In this document: positions 24,530 through 49,625 of the stretch, piece by piece | How positions within the stretch are numbered: the first letter of the stretch is position 1 | Layout: each line of letters starts with the position of its first letter | Assembly: GCA_005406025.1 (NCBI GenBank) | Contig: BGZK01001017.1 | Coordinates: 124,001-188,000 of the forward strand | From: Eumeta japonica | Taxonomy: Eukaryota > Arthropoda > Insecta > Lepidoptera > Psychidae | Direction: 5' to 3' | DNA length: 64,000 nucleotides | Notes under the pieces: generated by a model | What the model was told of the DNA's origin: nothing | Databases searched by the model: none | The model's input: the letters and a program-made list of their open reading frames with translations, nothing else | Made by a program: the position numbers and the translations under genes

Positions 24530-25657
24530 CACAACCTTTTTATTGTATTACGACTATTTTAATCTAGAACACTATTTTAATTTATTTAAATAATAAAATG
24601 CGATTCACTTTAAAATCAATCAAAATAACGTAATTTCGTTGATAACCCTTCACATAAAATTCTAGTTCAAAGTTCTCAACATCAGTTTAGCTGAAATCAT
24701 AAAATAAAAATCAAAAATTTGTGTCATTTTCTCGAAAGCAGTCATTGAAAAGTTATGATAGTCTTCGTTATGACGGCACAATAGAGAACTTTCTTTTTTA
24801 AAGTTGATTGAAAACTTTTTTGACCACCGATAGCAACCGACAAAAACATACATTAACGCCATATGGTCGAGTAAGACCGAGTATCGGCCTTTAATATCGG
24901 ATACTGTTTGTTAATAAGATATATTGTTTTTTCAATTAAAATACCAAAAAATAAAAAATATTTTTGATTACATAACTTTTCAAAAACTTGTTAATTTCAC
25001 AAATGCATTATTTGTTAATTTACAATATTATTTAAAATATATAAATAAATATGTGTGTGTATGCAATTCACATGCGGTAGAAGTGAAACTTCATAAAAGT
25101 AACCTACGAGAGAAAGAAATGAATAAAGAGTATCAGGAGTAAGATAATTGAAAAGTATATTTGAAGTTATATGTCTTGGAGCATTATGAAAAAATGATAC
25201 GAGTGAATTTTTATAGAGCTGATACGAAAACTACAGTACGAAGTTACCCGTAAACGGTTTAGCGAGCAACTTCAGAACACTAATAACTGGTGTATCAAAC
25301 ATTCGAATGTCAACTCCTCTAAATTGGCACTTATCAAAATATGAACAATAATACCAATATCACTACTCCGAATGATATTGGTAGTATCGTTCTGATCAGG
25401 AAGTTCAACAACGACATCATTCGCTGGATTTTACGTATTTTGTATAGTTAAATATCAAATTGATAGACGGTAACAAAATAACGTTATCATATTCCAAGTT
25501 TTCATTGAATAATTTTTATATTTCCAATAAAAAAATAAAATTGATAATACGATTTGTACAAGAAAATAAATATTATTTTATTTAATTTTGTAAATCAAAA
25601 AGAAACTTTATCCGCCATATTTTTAATTAGGCCAAACGAGTATAACTTCTCACCTGC
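24530..25657. other. AT-rich sequence without recognised gene
   Basis: Only short frames. A small inverted repeat, ACCAATATCA and TGATATTGGT, sits near 25350. No exon was found that would follow the candidate promoter at 24472. Confidence 0.45.
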
Positions 25658-26118
25658 ATACAAAATTGATTTGATCATGCATCTTTTCGTATATATTCAT
25701 AATCTCCTTCTTTTTTGGTAAAACTTTGCTAAAATAACTATAACAAAAATAAGTCATTGAAAATATATTTATAAATAATATAGACACAACCCTAATAATT
25801 GCTAGGCCAGACTGTAAGCCCAGGTGCGGTCGCGTCGGCACGACGCGACGAACTTATCAATGCAAGTTCGCGATTGATCACGACTATACGAAGCGAATCA
25901 CTGGCCAGTCATACGGTGTGTACGCGGCTGGCTGACTAACCCTCCTCTGCCGCATGATACCTACGCGCCAGCTGTTCTAAGGTTGTCAATACGACATTTA
26001 AGTTATTTTTCTCAGAAACGGCTACTTCAATGACTATGGTGTCTTTGGCATTTTTTTTTATAAGGGGAGAAGATTGTGCATATTTGTGAAAAGATGGATA
26101 ATAAAATCCATTCTGTAT
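25658..26118 (-). mobile_element. Non-autonomous element, family A, copy 2
   Basis: Reverse-oriented relative of the element at 10145-10530, about 460 bases, sharing several ordered blocks including CAACCTTAGAACAGCTG. Its ends (GATTTGATCATGCATC on the plus strand at left, GATGGATAATAAAATCC at right) form imperfect terminal inverted repeats. A GC-rich insert (25820-25930) has no counterpart of equal length in copy 1. Confidence 0.65.
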
Positions 26119-27260
26119 TCGTACACGCACCGTTTTTTTTTTTTTTAATAAGTTTATAACATATTTTACATTTTAATGAATTATACATATGATCTATAAG
26201 AAGTAAGAATGAAATTTAGTGATTAGAAAATATCAAAGTACAATTTTATAAATAAAAAAGAATTAGAAATATTAAAAAATATTCAAATGCAATATAAAAA
26301 TACCTTCTACACTATTCTGACTATACGATGCTTTCTCCCTAGGCTTTGCGTTGTACAGATCTACACGCATGCACTACGTTCAGATGAGAGCAAGTATTAG
26401 ACAATATGCAATGTAGCTATACACACAGACGCTTACTCTCTCTCTTTAGTTCGAGAATGTACAAGCGCACAAAAAGTATACTGCTTAATAGACGAGAGAG
26501 TGGGGAGGCTACGAATGTATTCTATTTAATTCTCTCGCCGGCTTAATCCTATATATTTACGTTTTTGATTCTGTCGTGACGAATCAAATACTCGGGGAGT
26601 TTGGAAACCAGGTGCAAAGCCTTAAGGGGGTGTTAGTATAGACCATCCAGAACATTTTGAGCCATATTTGTCCTAACCAAAGTCTAACATTTTTTTTAAA
26701 GGAACTTTTATGATTTGAGTACCAAAATCCCAAAATTTCCCAATTAAATGCTAATAATGCAAAGTTTAAGTGGAAAAGCCTATTTTTTTTTTAATGAACT
26801 TTATCAGCTTAATATATTTAATGATATCAAATCATTTTAAAGCACCGTTTTTCCTAAAAAAAAAAAGATTTCAGACTATTTAAACTTAATAGAAAAAAAT
26901 TGATAAGCAAAAATTTGATTTTAATTGACGTTTAAAAAAAATAAAATAGCTACAAGTGTTCAGACCATTTTAAAAACATGCTGATTATTATTCTTTCTTT
27001 TAAGGCGTCATTTACCTAGATATCTTGACAATTTTTGAAGTTAGAGTGCCTGAACCAGCTAAGGGTGAGAAATTAAAAATTACAAGAAATCAAAATAAAC
27101 CTCATTTTTTCTCAAATAACTTTAAAATGATGTCTAAAACCATATCTGAGATTACTTTTTAGACTTACTGTGTAATAATAATAAATTTACCCGACAAAAT
27201 ACGGCGGCCGCGCGATGTACGATAACAAAGACTATAGGTGATTTGTTTATTATTATTATT

Positions 27261-27304
27261 AACAAATAACCTTAGTTATTAACAAATAACTAAGGTTATT
27301 TGTT
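27261..27304. repeat. 20-bp perfect palindrome
   Basis: AACAAATAACCTTAGTTATT (27261-27280) is followed after 4 bases by its exact reverse complement (27285-27304). It lies inside the mariner-like element, just left of the transposase relic. Confidence 0.85.
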
Positions 27305-27455
27305 ATTAAGGTATTATGGTTATATTATTATGGTAAAGACAACTTCGATCTTTTGTACCAAGAACGTTACCCGAACCACAGGTAAAGTAACATCTAATAT
27401 TAGCATTAGTTCAATTGACATTTTGATTTGTAACAGACGTTGCCTATAAATAATT

Positions 27456-28490
27456 TCATTTCGTTTCAGGGTACCTAATGTCCGTGTTTTTTACAATAAA
27501 TTTCGTAGGCTTTCGGAATCTGGCATCCATCACGCAGAACCCGGAATAAATCCAAGAATACATAACCGCGACGTTGAGGAGGAAATAATTGCAGCCTTTG
27601 AAGCGGATTCTACAACCAGCGTCAGAGATATAGAGAGAAACGTGAACCTTTCGATATGAAAAGTGTAGAGTCCCATGCACCGCGAGAATAAATATCCGTT
27701 TATAATGAATTCCGAGAATAAGGCGTGCAAAGCTTGGTAGAAAATAATCTTGCGAGAAGGATGCGGTTCTACTGATTTATGCTCAACAGTGATATTGATG
27801 ATGGATGGCTTCTAAAATTGATCCTGTGGACTGATGAGTGAAAATTTTCTAGAGAAGGCATCAAGAATTTCCATAATTTAGGTGAATGGGCTGACAAGGA
27901 TAGCAATCCGCATTGGAAAAAACAGGCATCAAAATATTTTTTATTAATTTAATTGCAGACGTTCAACACACCTTTATCAGGACACTAATTAGAATGCATT
28001 TTTGTCTTAGGTGTCTTTCCAAGAAAAATTTTCAATAAATGTATGGGCTGGAATAATTGGACAAACATTGATTGGGCCACATATTTTACCAGATAATTTA
28101 AACAGTGAGAATTATCTGGATTTTCTGTAAAACCATTTGCCAGAACTCCTGTATGAAGCCGGCAGTACGCATACTAAATACGGACAGGCCAATCATCTTT
28201 TAACAAGATGGATGTCCAGCACATTAGGCATTAATGGACAGGGAACATCTCAGTAACTGTTTTCCAGATCGCTGAATAGGACAAGATGGGCCCATCCCTT
28301 GGCCCGCACCATCGCCCGACTTGACCCAGGTAGATTTTTTGTGTGGGAACGGGCAAAGGAGCTTATATACACTACCGAAATATCTACGAGAGAAGAATTA
28401 CAAGATTGAAACAGCTTTCACAACTATGAAACAGTAATTGCAGCTAAAAATCACGACGACGGAAATGAAAAATCGTTGTCGTAAATGTAT
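27456..28490 (+). pseudogene. Decayed IS630/mariner-type transposase
   Basis: Translation in shifting frames gives ESGIHHAEPG and STTSVRDIERNV (helix-turn-helix part), then LWTDE...FSREGI and WADKDSNPHW (first catalytic block), SVNVWAGIIGQTLIGPHILP, and LNSENYLDFL, a set typical of insect transposases of this type. Several stops and frameshifts break it, so it cannot make an active enzyme. It lies inside the long inverted repeats of the element at 26578-29057. Confidence 0.8.
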
Positions 28491-29152
28491 ACGCAATAGT
28501 AGAATCAAAATTAATTTTTTTCATCAAAAGTTGTTTTATAAAAAACGATATTACGGACTTTAACTGGTTCAGGCACCCTAACTTCATAAATTGTAAAGAT
28601 ATCAAGGTAATAATGCCTTAAAAGAAAGAAGAATAACTCAGCATGTTTTTAAAATTGTCTGAACACCTGTAGCTATTTTATTTATATTTTTAAATGTCAA
28701 TAAAATCAAATTTTTGCCTTTTAGATTTCTTTCTCCTAAGTTTAAATAGCCTGAAAATTATTTTTTTAGGAAAAACGGTGCTTTAAAATAATTTGATATC
28801 ATTAAATACACATTAAGCTAATAAAGTACATAAAAAAAAGACATTTCCACTTAAACTTTTGTATCATTAGCACTTAATTAGGAAATTTTGAAATTATGGT
28901 ACTAAAATCGTAAAAGTCTCCTTAAAAATGTACCAGACTTTGGTTAGGACAAATATGGCTCAAAATGTTCTAGATGGTCTATATTAATACACCCGAATAA
29001 CTTTGCATCCAGCTTTGAAATACATTGTATATAAACATATATATTTGATTCGTCATTACTAGTAGATAGTATTAAAAATTATCTATAAACGGCATATATA
29101 TATATTTTTTAATTTTGTAATTTGATGAAAAATGTGTTAATGTTTCAAATCG

Positions 29153-29283
29153 TATTATTATGACACTATGGAAAATCTTTAATATTTACATTTGGTTTCT
29201 ACAGTCGGCCAAGTCCTTGAGCCAAGTCCAACCAAGTCATATTTCCAAAAGTGTTCTCTATAGTGTCGTAATATACCAGTTAA
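29153..29283. repeat. Possible small MITE upstream of VCP
   Basis: TATGACACTATGGA near 29158 is inverted as TCTATAGTGTCGTAAT near 29260, spanning about 120 bases. Arms are short and imperfect, so this is tentative. It lies between the mariner-like element and the VCP start. Confidence 0.35.
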
Positions 29284-29581
29284 AAGTAAAGGCAATAGTG
29301 TTTTTATTTACTTAATTTCTTTATGTTATGATACGTAATACAGTAGTTCGTTTACATTTAAAGGAAATATTAAGTTAAAATAAACAAAACATACTGAAAA
29401 AAATTACCGTTGATTGTGGTAACACTGAAGTCATCGAGGAACAAATGAAATACGGCAACGTCACGCCGTTCTCATATAGAGTTCTCGTAGTTTGGTGAGG
29501 CGACAGTTTAGCAGCCTTTTTTTACATAGTGTTTCTAATATTTAAAAGAATTAAGAATTTATATTAAATTTAGTAGTTATA

Positions 29582-41454
<11,873 letters not shown>

Positions 41455-41992
41455 GCGCCCACACACCAGTAACGACTCGCTTTTGCAATGCACCACACCC
41501 TTCATAGTTAATATAAATCCCCTTTTTGGATCAAAAATACAACTCCATATGGTGATAATCGAAATTACGAATAATTCGTCAAGAGAATGTCGAACGCGGC
41601 GCGACCAGTTCCAGAGTTGACATCTATTTCAAGATTGTGTCGGTGCATATAACAATCTTAATCAGACTAAATTTCGTGTTATTTATGGTATTTACTACCG
41701 ATTGTCATAAAATTTTCCTATACACAATATTTTATTGAGCAAAAATGTTAAACTTATAGATTAAACTCTCAAAAGCGTTCGAATAATTTTTCAATGCGTT
41801 TACGTTATAACTGGATCATTTTTTTTTTATAATCTGGGTATGCTTATGTTTAGTTGTAATTTATCTAAATGAGAGCGTAAAGGCTCGTGTAGGATGTAAT
41901 GGCATATATAGAATAATTATTGTTTAATTGTATTCGCGAGAACGTGTGTGTAGGCGACGGCGGCGCGGCCGCCGCACTGCAGTGATTTTTTT

Positions 41993-41998
41993 AATAAA
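41993..41998 (+). promoter_or_regulatory. Poly(A) signal of VCP
   Basis: AATAAA about 540 bases after the VCP stop codon. The intervening 3' UTR has no other gene, and a GC-rich patch (CGGCGGCGCGGCCGCCGC) sits just before the signal. Confidence 0.65.
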
Positions 41999-42019
41999 AG
42001 ATTTTTATAGATCAATCAT

Positions 42020-43780
42020 GTGTTTCATATTATTGCCCTCGTAATAAAAAGATATTGGGAGTGTAAGTTCAAAGATAGAAAAGTAAGAAAATAAGGCTGT
42101 AAACATTATTGAATTATTGTAATTTTTTTTATGGATAATATAGCTACCATTGCTTTATCTTTGGATTATTTTAATAGTTTATAAGATAGAACAATAATTT
42201 ATGACACCTAAAATTGAAATTTGAAACACATTCCTTTCTTGCACCTCTGCAATGTTCTGTAATGTCTCCTCACATTACAGAATGCTTGACATCCTTATTC
42301 TTATTTCTGAACATGCAACTTCGCTAATACAAAAGAAATTTCACTTCCCAAAACCACACATGAAGTAAACTTATTTATTATTAAAATTTATTCTATGTTA
42401 CTGCGGAAATTCAATATTAAATGTTTGTCTCCGACATGCAGCATGCAACCTCCGCTGACGATTGAATCTGTTCTTCGACTATGAATACTCATCCAATGAA
42501 TTGAATATTAATTTGAGAGGATGGCTAGATGTTGAACACCAAAGCAAGTGTTAATAAATGATAATATAAACCTAGCTGCACAAATACTACAATAGCATTT
42601 TCTTGTCATCCATGATAACATAAACTGCAGCATACAAATTTATGATTCATCGGATATTTATTATACCTCTTCTTAGTCAAAATTACTCCCTAGAGCTAAA
42701 AAACACTATTTATAACATACATTAGCAAATGTATTTTAAAAAATGCATTAATGGACTTATTTACAATACTCTTGTTTTTTTTTTATTAATAACAGTATGT
42801 AGCCAGCATAAAATATGACATATCTGACAAGATTTCCAAGATACTGAACAATATTTATATGGCTTTTAAAATGGACAAAAACTATAAAACATTGTCTAAC
42901 AGTGGTGTGCTTCAACGCTCATTTGCAATAGTTAACTGCTAAGTATTAAAAAATTAAACATATTATCCTGACATTCATTTAATGTCAGAAATGTCAATGT
43001 TTTTGACTGACAACTGCCAATTATAAAGTTAAAACAATGTATTTGGACATGTTTAGTATTTAACTTTAACAATTAAGAGTTAATTATTTCAAATAACAAT
43101 TGAGGCTTACAGCTGTTATAATAAAGTACACAAAAAATAAAAATCAGGAATATACAAATTAACTTGTGACAATGCAAGTCTTTATATAGATCAAATTGGT
43201 CGTTGTTTCAAACTAGGTACATGTTTCGGTTTAAAGAAACAATAAAAGAGACAAATATAATTTTGTCAAATGTTTAATTGAGACCAGTCACAAACTTAAT
43301 AATAATGACAAATTTGATATTTTTTATGTGGTGAAAAAGGATTAAAATTAAATGTTCTAGAATTGTTAGAAATTGTAAAATATGGATGCTTAAAGACCAA
43401 ATTAATCGGCGTTATTGGACACTTGTCTGTGAATTTGGGCAATGATTTGTTGATGGTTATTCTGTGACAATTGATCAGTGTTGCCGTTTTAACAACTTTG
43501 TCGCTAAACCTTGCAGATTGTAAAATGTTACAGGAGAAAAAAATTAACCCTCAGCGGAAAAAAATTAGCGACTTTTTAACCTATGCGATTGGTGACAATT
43601 TTTATAAAAACAAATTTAAAAGTTGGCGATCATATGAAACAATTTAAATGTTATTTATTCGAAATTTAATTATATTCAGTATTACTAACAATACATAAAC
43701 AACTTTCAGAAAATATGAGGTACTATAAAAATTGTACTATTGAGTGGTAAGGCACTTTGAAAAGACCAGTGTTGATAAGA
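42020..43780. other. Intergenic sequence downstream of VCP
   Basis: No gene recognised apart from the family D repeat at 42435-42560. The part after 43380 may be the eroded left half of the hAT relic that follows. Confidence 0.4.
42435..42560 (+). repeat. Interspersed repeat, family D, copy 2
   Basis: Contains GACATGCAGCATGCAACC, CCGCTGACGATTGAATCTG and AAAGCAAGTGTTAATAAA. Same family as 14575-14715, and located downstream of VCP. Confidence 0.6.
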
Positions 43781-43784
43781 TGAA

Positions 43785-44300
43785 AACTTGAATATTTTAT
43801 TGCAGCAATTGCAAATTATTCACTTAATTGATTGGAGCCCATGTAGCGAAAAGCCTATTAGTTTTTGGACTAAAATATTAACATATAAAAAAACAGGCAT
43901 GAACAGCTTTTGTCAATTATGTGAATTTGCTGTACCCATCTTGTCATTGCCAAAGTTCAAGTGTCAAAGATAAGTAATGCAGGAGTAGAAAGGATGTATA
44001 GCGCAATGAGAATCCTGGAGAACAAACTTCGCATTAAGCTATGAGAAAATACTTTAAATTCTATACTAATTAGAAGTTGATTTAAGTTTACAAACATCAA
44101 ATACTCAGCGTATGATCTCTCCCAAACAATGTGGTTAATTGAATCAGAAAATTAAAATCAAAAGTAACTAAGACCATGGAGCAGCTTCGACTTCTACTTT
44201 CAGAGACATGATAATTGAAGAATTTGAAGATCTGGATGACATCATATTTCATTCTGAAATTCATTTACTAAGTACCTATAAAGCCATTTAAATGTTGATT
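43785..44300 (+). pseudogene. hAT transposase relic (C-terminal dimerisation region)
   Basis: One frame gives GMNSFCQLCEFAVPILSLP. After a frameshift comes SNAGVERMYSAMRILENKLR, the hallmark of the hAT C-terminal dimerisation domain (S-N-A-G-V/S-E-R). A Glu/Asp-rich tail, IIEEFEDLDDIIF, follows near 44230. Stops and a frameshift make it non-functional. It probably derives from a ZNF862-like hAT element. Confidence 0.6.
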
Positions 44301-44779
44301 ATATTTTAAACAAAAAAGAGAGTAATAAAAGTACATGATTAAAAATATGCGTTTTGTTTTTGCGTCATATTTAAAAAATACTTTGCCTATTAATTAGCTA
44401 TATAAGTAAATTTATTAGTTAATTTAGACGAATAATATAAATTGATTATTGACGGAGTGACACTGGCCTAGCGGATTTTTGGCACATATTTTTTCCCATA
44501 TCTAGTGGAATTTACAAGATCGTTAAGGAACTTTCCAAATACTATAATGGCAACATTTCTATTGACAAGCATGTCTATCAGTGATTGATTGTCTGTGACT
44601 GCTGGTGGAGGGTGCTTCTGACTCTGACGTATCACTCATTGCATATACGTGCATCAGATGCGGTGGCTGGGAGCGCATCCGTTGGTATAGTGTTAACACT
44701 TCTGACACCCTGGTGGATGTAATTATCTGCATGTATTACGGAATTACCTTACAACTATTTAGAAGAGTAAGATAAATAA

Positions 44780-44940
44780 AAATATTAACACTTGCTTAGG
44801 TGCTCGATATCTGTCAATTCTCTCAAATCAATATTCAATTTGTTAGATGAGGATTCGTAGGAGAGGACCACATTCGAAGGTCAGCGGTGGGTTGCATACT
44901 GTATATTACTGCATGTCGCAATCAAGCATCTACTGAAATT
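44780..44940 (-). repeat. Interspersed repeat, family D, copy 3
   Basis: Reverse-complement copy of the family at 14575 and 42435: starts AACACTTGCTTAGGTG and ends near GGTCAGCGGTGGGTTGCAT and TACTGCATGTCG. Confidence 0.6.
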
Positions 44941-46006
44941 TAGTTTGAAAAGTATTTTAAAGATCGGTGATTAAAAGCATGCTAAGGCTGTTTGTATACA
45001 TCTGTAGTTAACAAAAATTTATGACAATAACTTGTACCTTACTTTCTTTCAAGGGTAAAACATGACTTAAATTTTGAATAAAATCTTGAAAAGCTGTAAA
45101 ATACAGCGAATAAAAAAATGTAGAACAGTAGTTTTAGAAAAATAGCCACACATACAGATGTTAGTATCAAAAACTTATTTTCGCAATCATAAAACATACA
45201 AGTGAAAAACGGCACATATTTTGACAAATGAAATAGGATGTTTTACTTTTTGTTATTCAATTAAAATCTACAAAAGGTATTGGTGGAGAAATACAATTCC
45301 ATATGGTTCGTTAGGTCCTGTAGATTACATTTAACTTTTTTTTAGGGAAAAAACGTGTTTTTCTATTTATGCTTTCTGATTGTCAACTTTTAAGTTATAT
45401 TATACCTGCTAGTTACAATTAGAACAACAAAAGAGAATTTAATGCAATTTGTTACAAACGAAATACCTAAATGTCTTTTCTCTATCCTATCATTAATATA
45501 CATGAATTAATGCACTTGAAAATCATTCTGGTACATATCTTGATTAATTGTTTTGAAAATGATATAAGTCTATTTTAGTTTTGAGAGAGAATATAGAAAT
45601 TTTTTAAATTTGAATGAATTATACAAATATAGATTCACTACCTTCAAGGCTTTGTGTTAGGAGGTTGCCAATGTTAATTATTAATTCTTTAGAACTTTAA
45701 AATCAGGACTTAGTTAATAATGTAAGAATACTTTAAAAAATACATATGCTTGCATATTTTATATATATTATGGGTTTCCCTACAAAGTCAACCTTTTTCT
45801 ATATATTTTTTTGAACGTCATCGTCAATGTACAAAAGTGTTCTACCTAAGGCATGTCATTTATCTTGGTTGAACTTAAGAACTTTGATTAGTTCTGAGAG
45901 AATGACATATTGTTTATTTAACTTAAGATGATTACACATTGAATATGCAAAGAAGGAAAAGAACCAGCAAGAAATTGCTTCAAACCCATTTTTTTTCAAA
46001 TATAAA

Positions 46007-46425
46007 GTAGCCTTTTTTTATGAGTCGGACTTACTTTTTTAATTCATTATTATTTATTTCTATTATCCCTTTGGAGATTTTGTTATAAAAAAGAGTTCAA
46101 CCGCCCATAAAAGAATATTATTATTATTTAAATATTCATTTATACCTACAACAGTAGCCTTTTTAATGAGTCGACCTTTTTTTTTCATTCATTATTATTT
46201 CATTCTATTACCTCTTTGGAGATTTTATTATAAAAAGGAATTTAGCCGCGTATAAAAGAATGTCGAAGCATTATTATTATTGAAATGCTCATTTATAAAA
46301 TAGTAGCTTTTTTGAGTTAGGCTTTAGTATTTTTTTTAATTTACTATTATTTAATTTTATTAGCTCTGGGAATTTTATTAAAAAATTATTTCGGGCACCC
46401 ACAAAAGAAGTGTTAACTCTTGACA
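46007..46425. repeat. Three-copy tandem repeat of about 148 bp
   Basis: Units start at GTAGCC-like positions 46007, 46154 and 46303. Each contains AATGAGTCG or a variant, a T-run, ATTATTATTT, TTTGGAGATTTT or variant, and TAAAAGAA. Copies differ at many positions, so the array is old. Confidence 0.7.
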
Positions 46426-46819
46426 GTCCGAACGTGGGAATCATAAGAATATTTTTCTCTTGTATGTTTTGTATGTAGGTATACTGCGGCAATCACCCAC
46501 CTTAAGAATTTAAGAAAGTATTGGTGTTTTAGACTACACAATATTTTCACAAATAAACTAACAATAGACAGTGCGACTTTTATGTTTCTTAAAGCGAGAC
46601 TTTTAGACTAGATTTAAACCAAGCTCAAAGCCCGCGATAAAAGCTATGCAATAGCTTAAAATTTCAAAAAGAGCTGGTGCAAAGAAACTTATAAAGTAAA
46701 AAAATAAGCCCTTTGAATTCAATATAACTGTAAATAATACTTTGATCCAAGCGTCGTCGTGTCGGGAGCCGCTAAGTTGATAAGTGAAATAAGAAAAAAA
46801 CTAAATATTATAAAGCATG

Positions 46820-47095
46820 AATTTTCCTATTTAGCGCCAGACATTGAGGGACTAAAATCAGAATCTACTTGGATCAAAATTGGGTTCGGAATCGAAAGCG
46901 AGACCACGAACGGAATCGAGAACGTGACAAAATGGCATCGAGAGCAGAATGGGATCAGAATGAAGCACGGAGAAGCATAGCAGAGTCGTGAGCAATATAG
47001 CGATCAGATCAGTACTGGAGCGTAATAGGTCGATACACGAGATGAAGGCATTCGTTCTATGTCCACGGCCGGAGTCGTGGACAGAAGCTAGCATC
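46820..47095 (-). repeat. Pseudo-periodic interspersed repeat, family E
   Basis: A roughly 6-base rhythm of GGAATCGAAAGCGAG and CGGAATCGAGAACG type, followed by CACGAGATGAAG and GTCCACGGCCGGAGTCGTGG. Related patches are at 3280-3510 and 50560-50665. No coding role is evident. Confidence 0.45.
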
Positions 47096-47249
47096 TATCG
47101 CAAATCTATTCGTTGAGACCATTCCATCTTGGTGTAGGAGTTAGGTAATTGCAAATTCCAGGTGATGCTACAATATTATTATAGTTTATGTTATTATATT
47201 CTAATGTCATTGAAGTAACAGAATACCGCATTTCAATTCGAACAGACCT

Positions 47250-47480
47250 GTGGTAGATGTTTACATCCATTCATCGACTAGAAACGAGCTGATAATCTTC
47301 AAACGGCTGAAGATTTATTTGAATAATCGCCTCGATCAAGTCATCTTTCAAACAAAGACTAGAAAATCGAAAACGGTTCAGCCGTTTGTGAGGTATGACG
47401 CCACAGACAGACACACAGATACACACGTCAAACTTGTAACATTTCATTCTCTCGGAGTAAGAATAACTTTTTCTCCATAG
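47250..47480 (-). repeat. Interspersed repeat fragment, lepidopteran type
   Basis: Contains CGGTTCAGCCGTTTG and CCACAGACAGACACACAGAT then ACGTCAAACTT, a signature common near the ends of moth and butterfly repeats. Its orientation is assumed. Confidence 0.4.
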
Positions 47481-48224
47481 TGTAAGAATTCGCTTTGTGA
47501 AGAAAATCATTCCTTCTTCGGGACGAATATGGTCATACAAGTAACACTCGACATTTTGTGTTAAAAATTCTACGCATGATCATATGCGTACAAAAAAATT
47601 GAACCTTATTGTACTTGCATTTGCTTCAACACGTTATTTGCTATTCAAACTACAAAAAGAAGCTAAGCTTCAGTTTGAATTAATTTTCTGATATAAATAC
47701 GTCTTTCTTTCTAATTACTCTTTAATACTGGCAAAAGAAATGACAATTCCAAAAATCATTGTAACCAGAATTTAAAAGGGTTTTTTTTTACTTTTCGTTA
47801 TTTCTCCTTTTAAATATGAAAATACATTACAAGTATAAATGAAGTCAACCAATGCTTATGTGGAAAGTAACAATTTTGCGGTATTCACTCGTACGATCGC
47901 TACAATATCTGAATGACATAATATCTAATTTAAACACCTAACTGACATGTGCGATGTGTGCTCTGTCACTGGCATTAGTTGTACCAATTGAACGAATTAA
48001 AGTAGTCATTCTAATTATTTTAGGTGCTGCCTTTATAACGCATCTCGCTATGAGATTGTAAATTTTCTTTTAAAAATATGAGAACAAAATAATAGATAAA
48101 CAAGTAAGTATAATGCACCATATGGAGCTGCTGTTTGGGGTAAGTTTTATTTTAGTTTATGTGAATTCATTTGTTTTCCATTATAATAACGTTTTCAAAA
48201 TAGCTCTGTGTATATTACTCGTTC

Positions 48225-49625
48225 AGTGAATTTATACGTAGACCCGATCACCTTTGACGGCTTACGTGAAGGTCGACCGGAGACTGGACTTACCGAAATT
48301 AATATTGATACTGTGCAATCAACTGAAACTAATAAATAATACTCGTGAGCAAATTCGTACGACATTGATACGAGCCAAGTGCAAAAAATTTTGCAAATTC
48401 ATCGGAAGGTTCGAAAGCTTTGCTCTCGATGGACATCGCACGATTTAACGGATGACCAGAAACGGCTGCGTGTAGAGTGGTCGTAAAACGATGAAAAAAT
48501 GTAACGGAAGACAAACGTCGGTTGTATATATAATATTGTTAAGAAATGGCCCTATCGGAGTTCGAAGATTGAGATTAGATGAAAGGAAACACATAGAACA
48601 GCAGAATGCGTGTATTTAGAAAAGCAGTTGCAATAAATCGTTACGGACTCAGTTGATTGCACTTAACTTGTGAACGCTTCGATGGCAGAAACAAAACTCC
48701 TCCCAATGCGCCGCACTTCTCTATTTATACCTGCCGACTGGCCTTTTAAAAATAATTTGAATCATACGGAAAGAACAAATCGTAAACATGTCACGTCTAA
48801 CATAAAAAAAATATTGCCCCACGAAAATTCCACTCTAAAAAAATAAATTCATTTAAAAATAAGATGTAAAAAAATATAGAAGCCGATGACGGTAACAAAG
48901 GTTGACGCGCGGGACGATTTACTTGTTTACATAATTGAATCTTCTGATATTTTTATAGGGGAATTATTTTGTAATTCTATTTTTAGTTTGGAGACGTAGT
49001 TCATAATAATATTCTCAAGCGAGGGGAGGTGGGTGTACTGCATTGAAACTGAAAGAGAAAATCAATAGGTAAAATGAGTCTTTCTAGTTGAAGATTTCCC
49101 GACGAAATTTCAATAAAAATCGGAGCCTTGGTAAAAACGGTCACTTAATTTTTCAGGACAATCAGGTGGATAAGGAGATTACACTGCAGAATCGCTTGAA
49201 AACGGTTCATACTCACTGTTTGAAAATGTTCATAAAAAGCGTTCTCATAGCAAAGTCGCACTTCATTACAACGTGTCCACACTTTCCGCTGGAGGTAACG
49301 AATAAGTTTTTGAAGTCCTCAGATGTAGGACTATTGACGCAACCGCTATACAGTCCGGACCTTGCGATTATAGTCCAGACTGTAGGTGGACATAATGCAC
49401 CTTGTGATTTTTTTAAAATTATAGATAAGCTTATAGGTGTACGATTTACAAAATCTGAAGCGACAGGAAAATGCGTCCCGAGAGGCCATTGAAGACGTTC
49501 ATAAGGAAGGCTGAGCCAACTGCTTTTTACAATGGTTCCAAAAAATGCAAGTGTATAAATAGTGAGAGAATATAAATCGAAATGCAATAAATATATCATA
49601 AACGTAATATGTGGTTTTATTAATG
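48225..49625 (+). pseudogene. Dead mariner transposase, plus strand
   Basis: Frame-shifted fragments match insect mariner transposases. GRPETGLTEINIDTVQ and VRKLCSRWTSHDLTDDQKR come from the N-terminal half. Near 49270-49500, VTNKFLKSSDVGLLTQPLYSPDLA and APCDFF...RFTKSEA come from the C-terminal catalytic half, and SQLLFTMVPKNASV near the end. The middle (48560-49080) is not recognisable. Many stops are present. Confidence 0.7.

Larger units (their letters stand above)
26578..29057 (+). mobile_element. Mariner-like element with about 490-bp terminal inverted repeats
   Basis: The left arm (about 26578-27065) and right arm (about 28562-29057) are long inverted repeats. The same order is read inward from each end: GACGAATCAAAT, TATAGACCATC, ACATTTTGAGCCATATTTG, AAAGCACCGTTTTTCCT, then the CCTGAACCAG block. 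Between them is a dead transposase. The size (about 2.5 kb) and architecture fit a Tc1/mariner (IS630-like) element. Its right end lies about 500 bases upstream of the VCP start codon. Confidence 0.75.
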
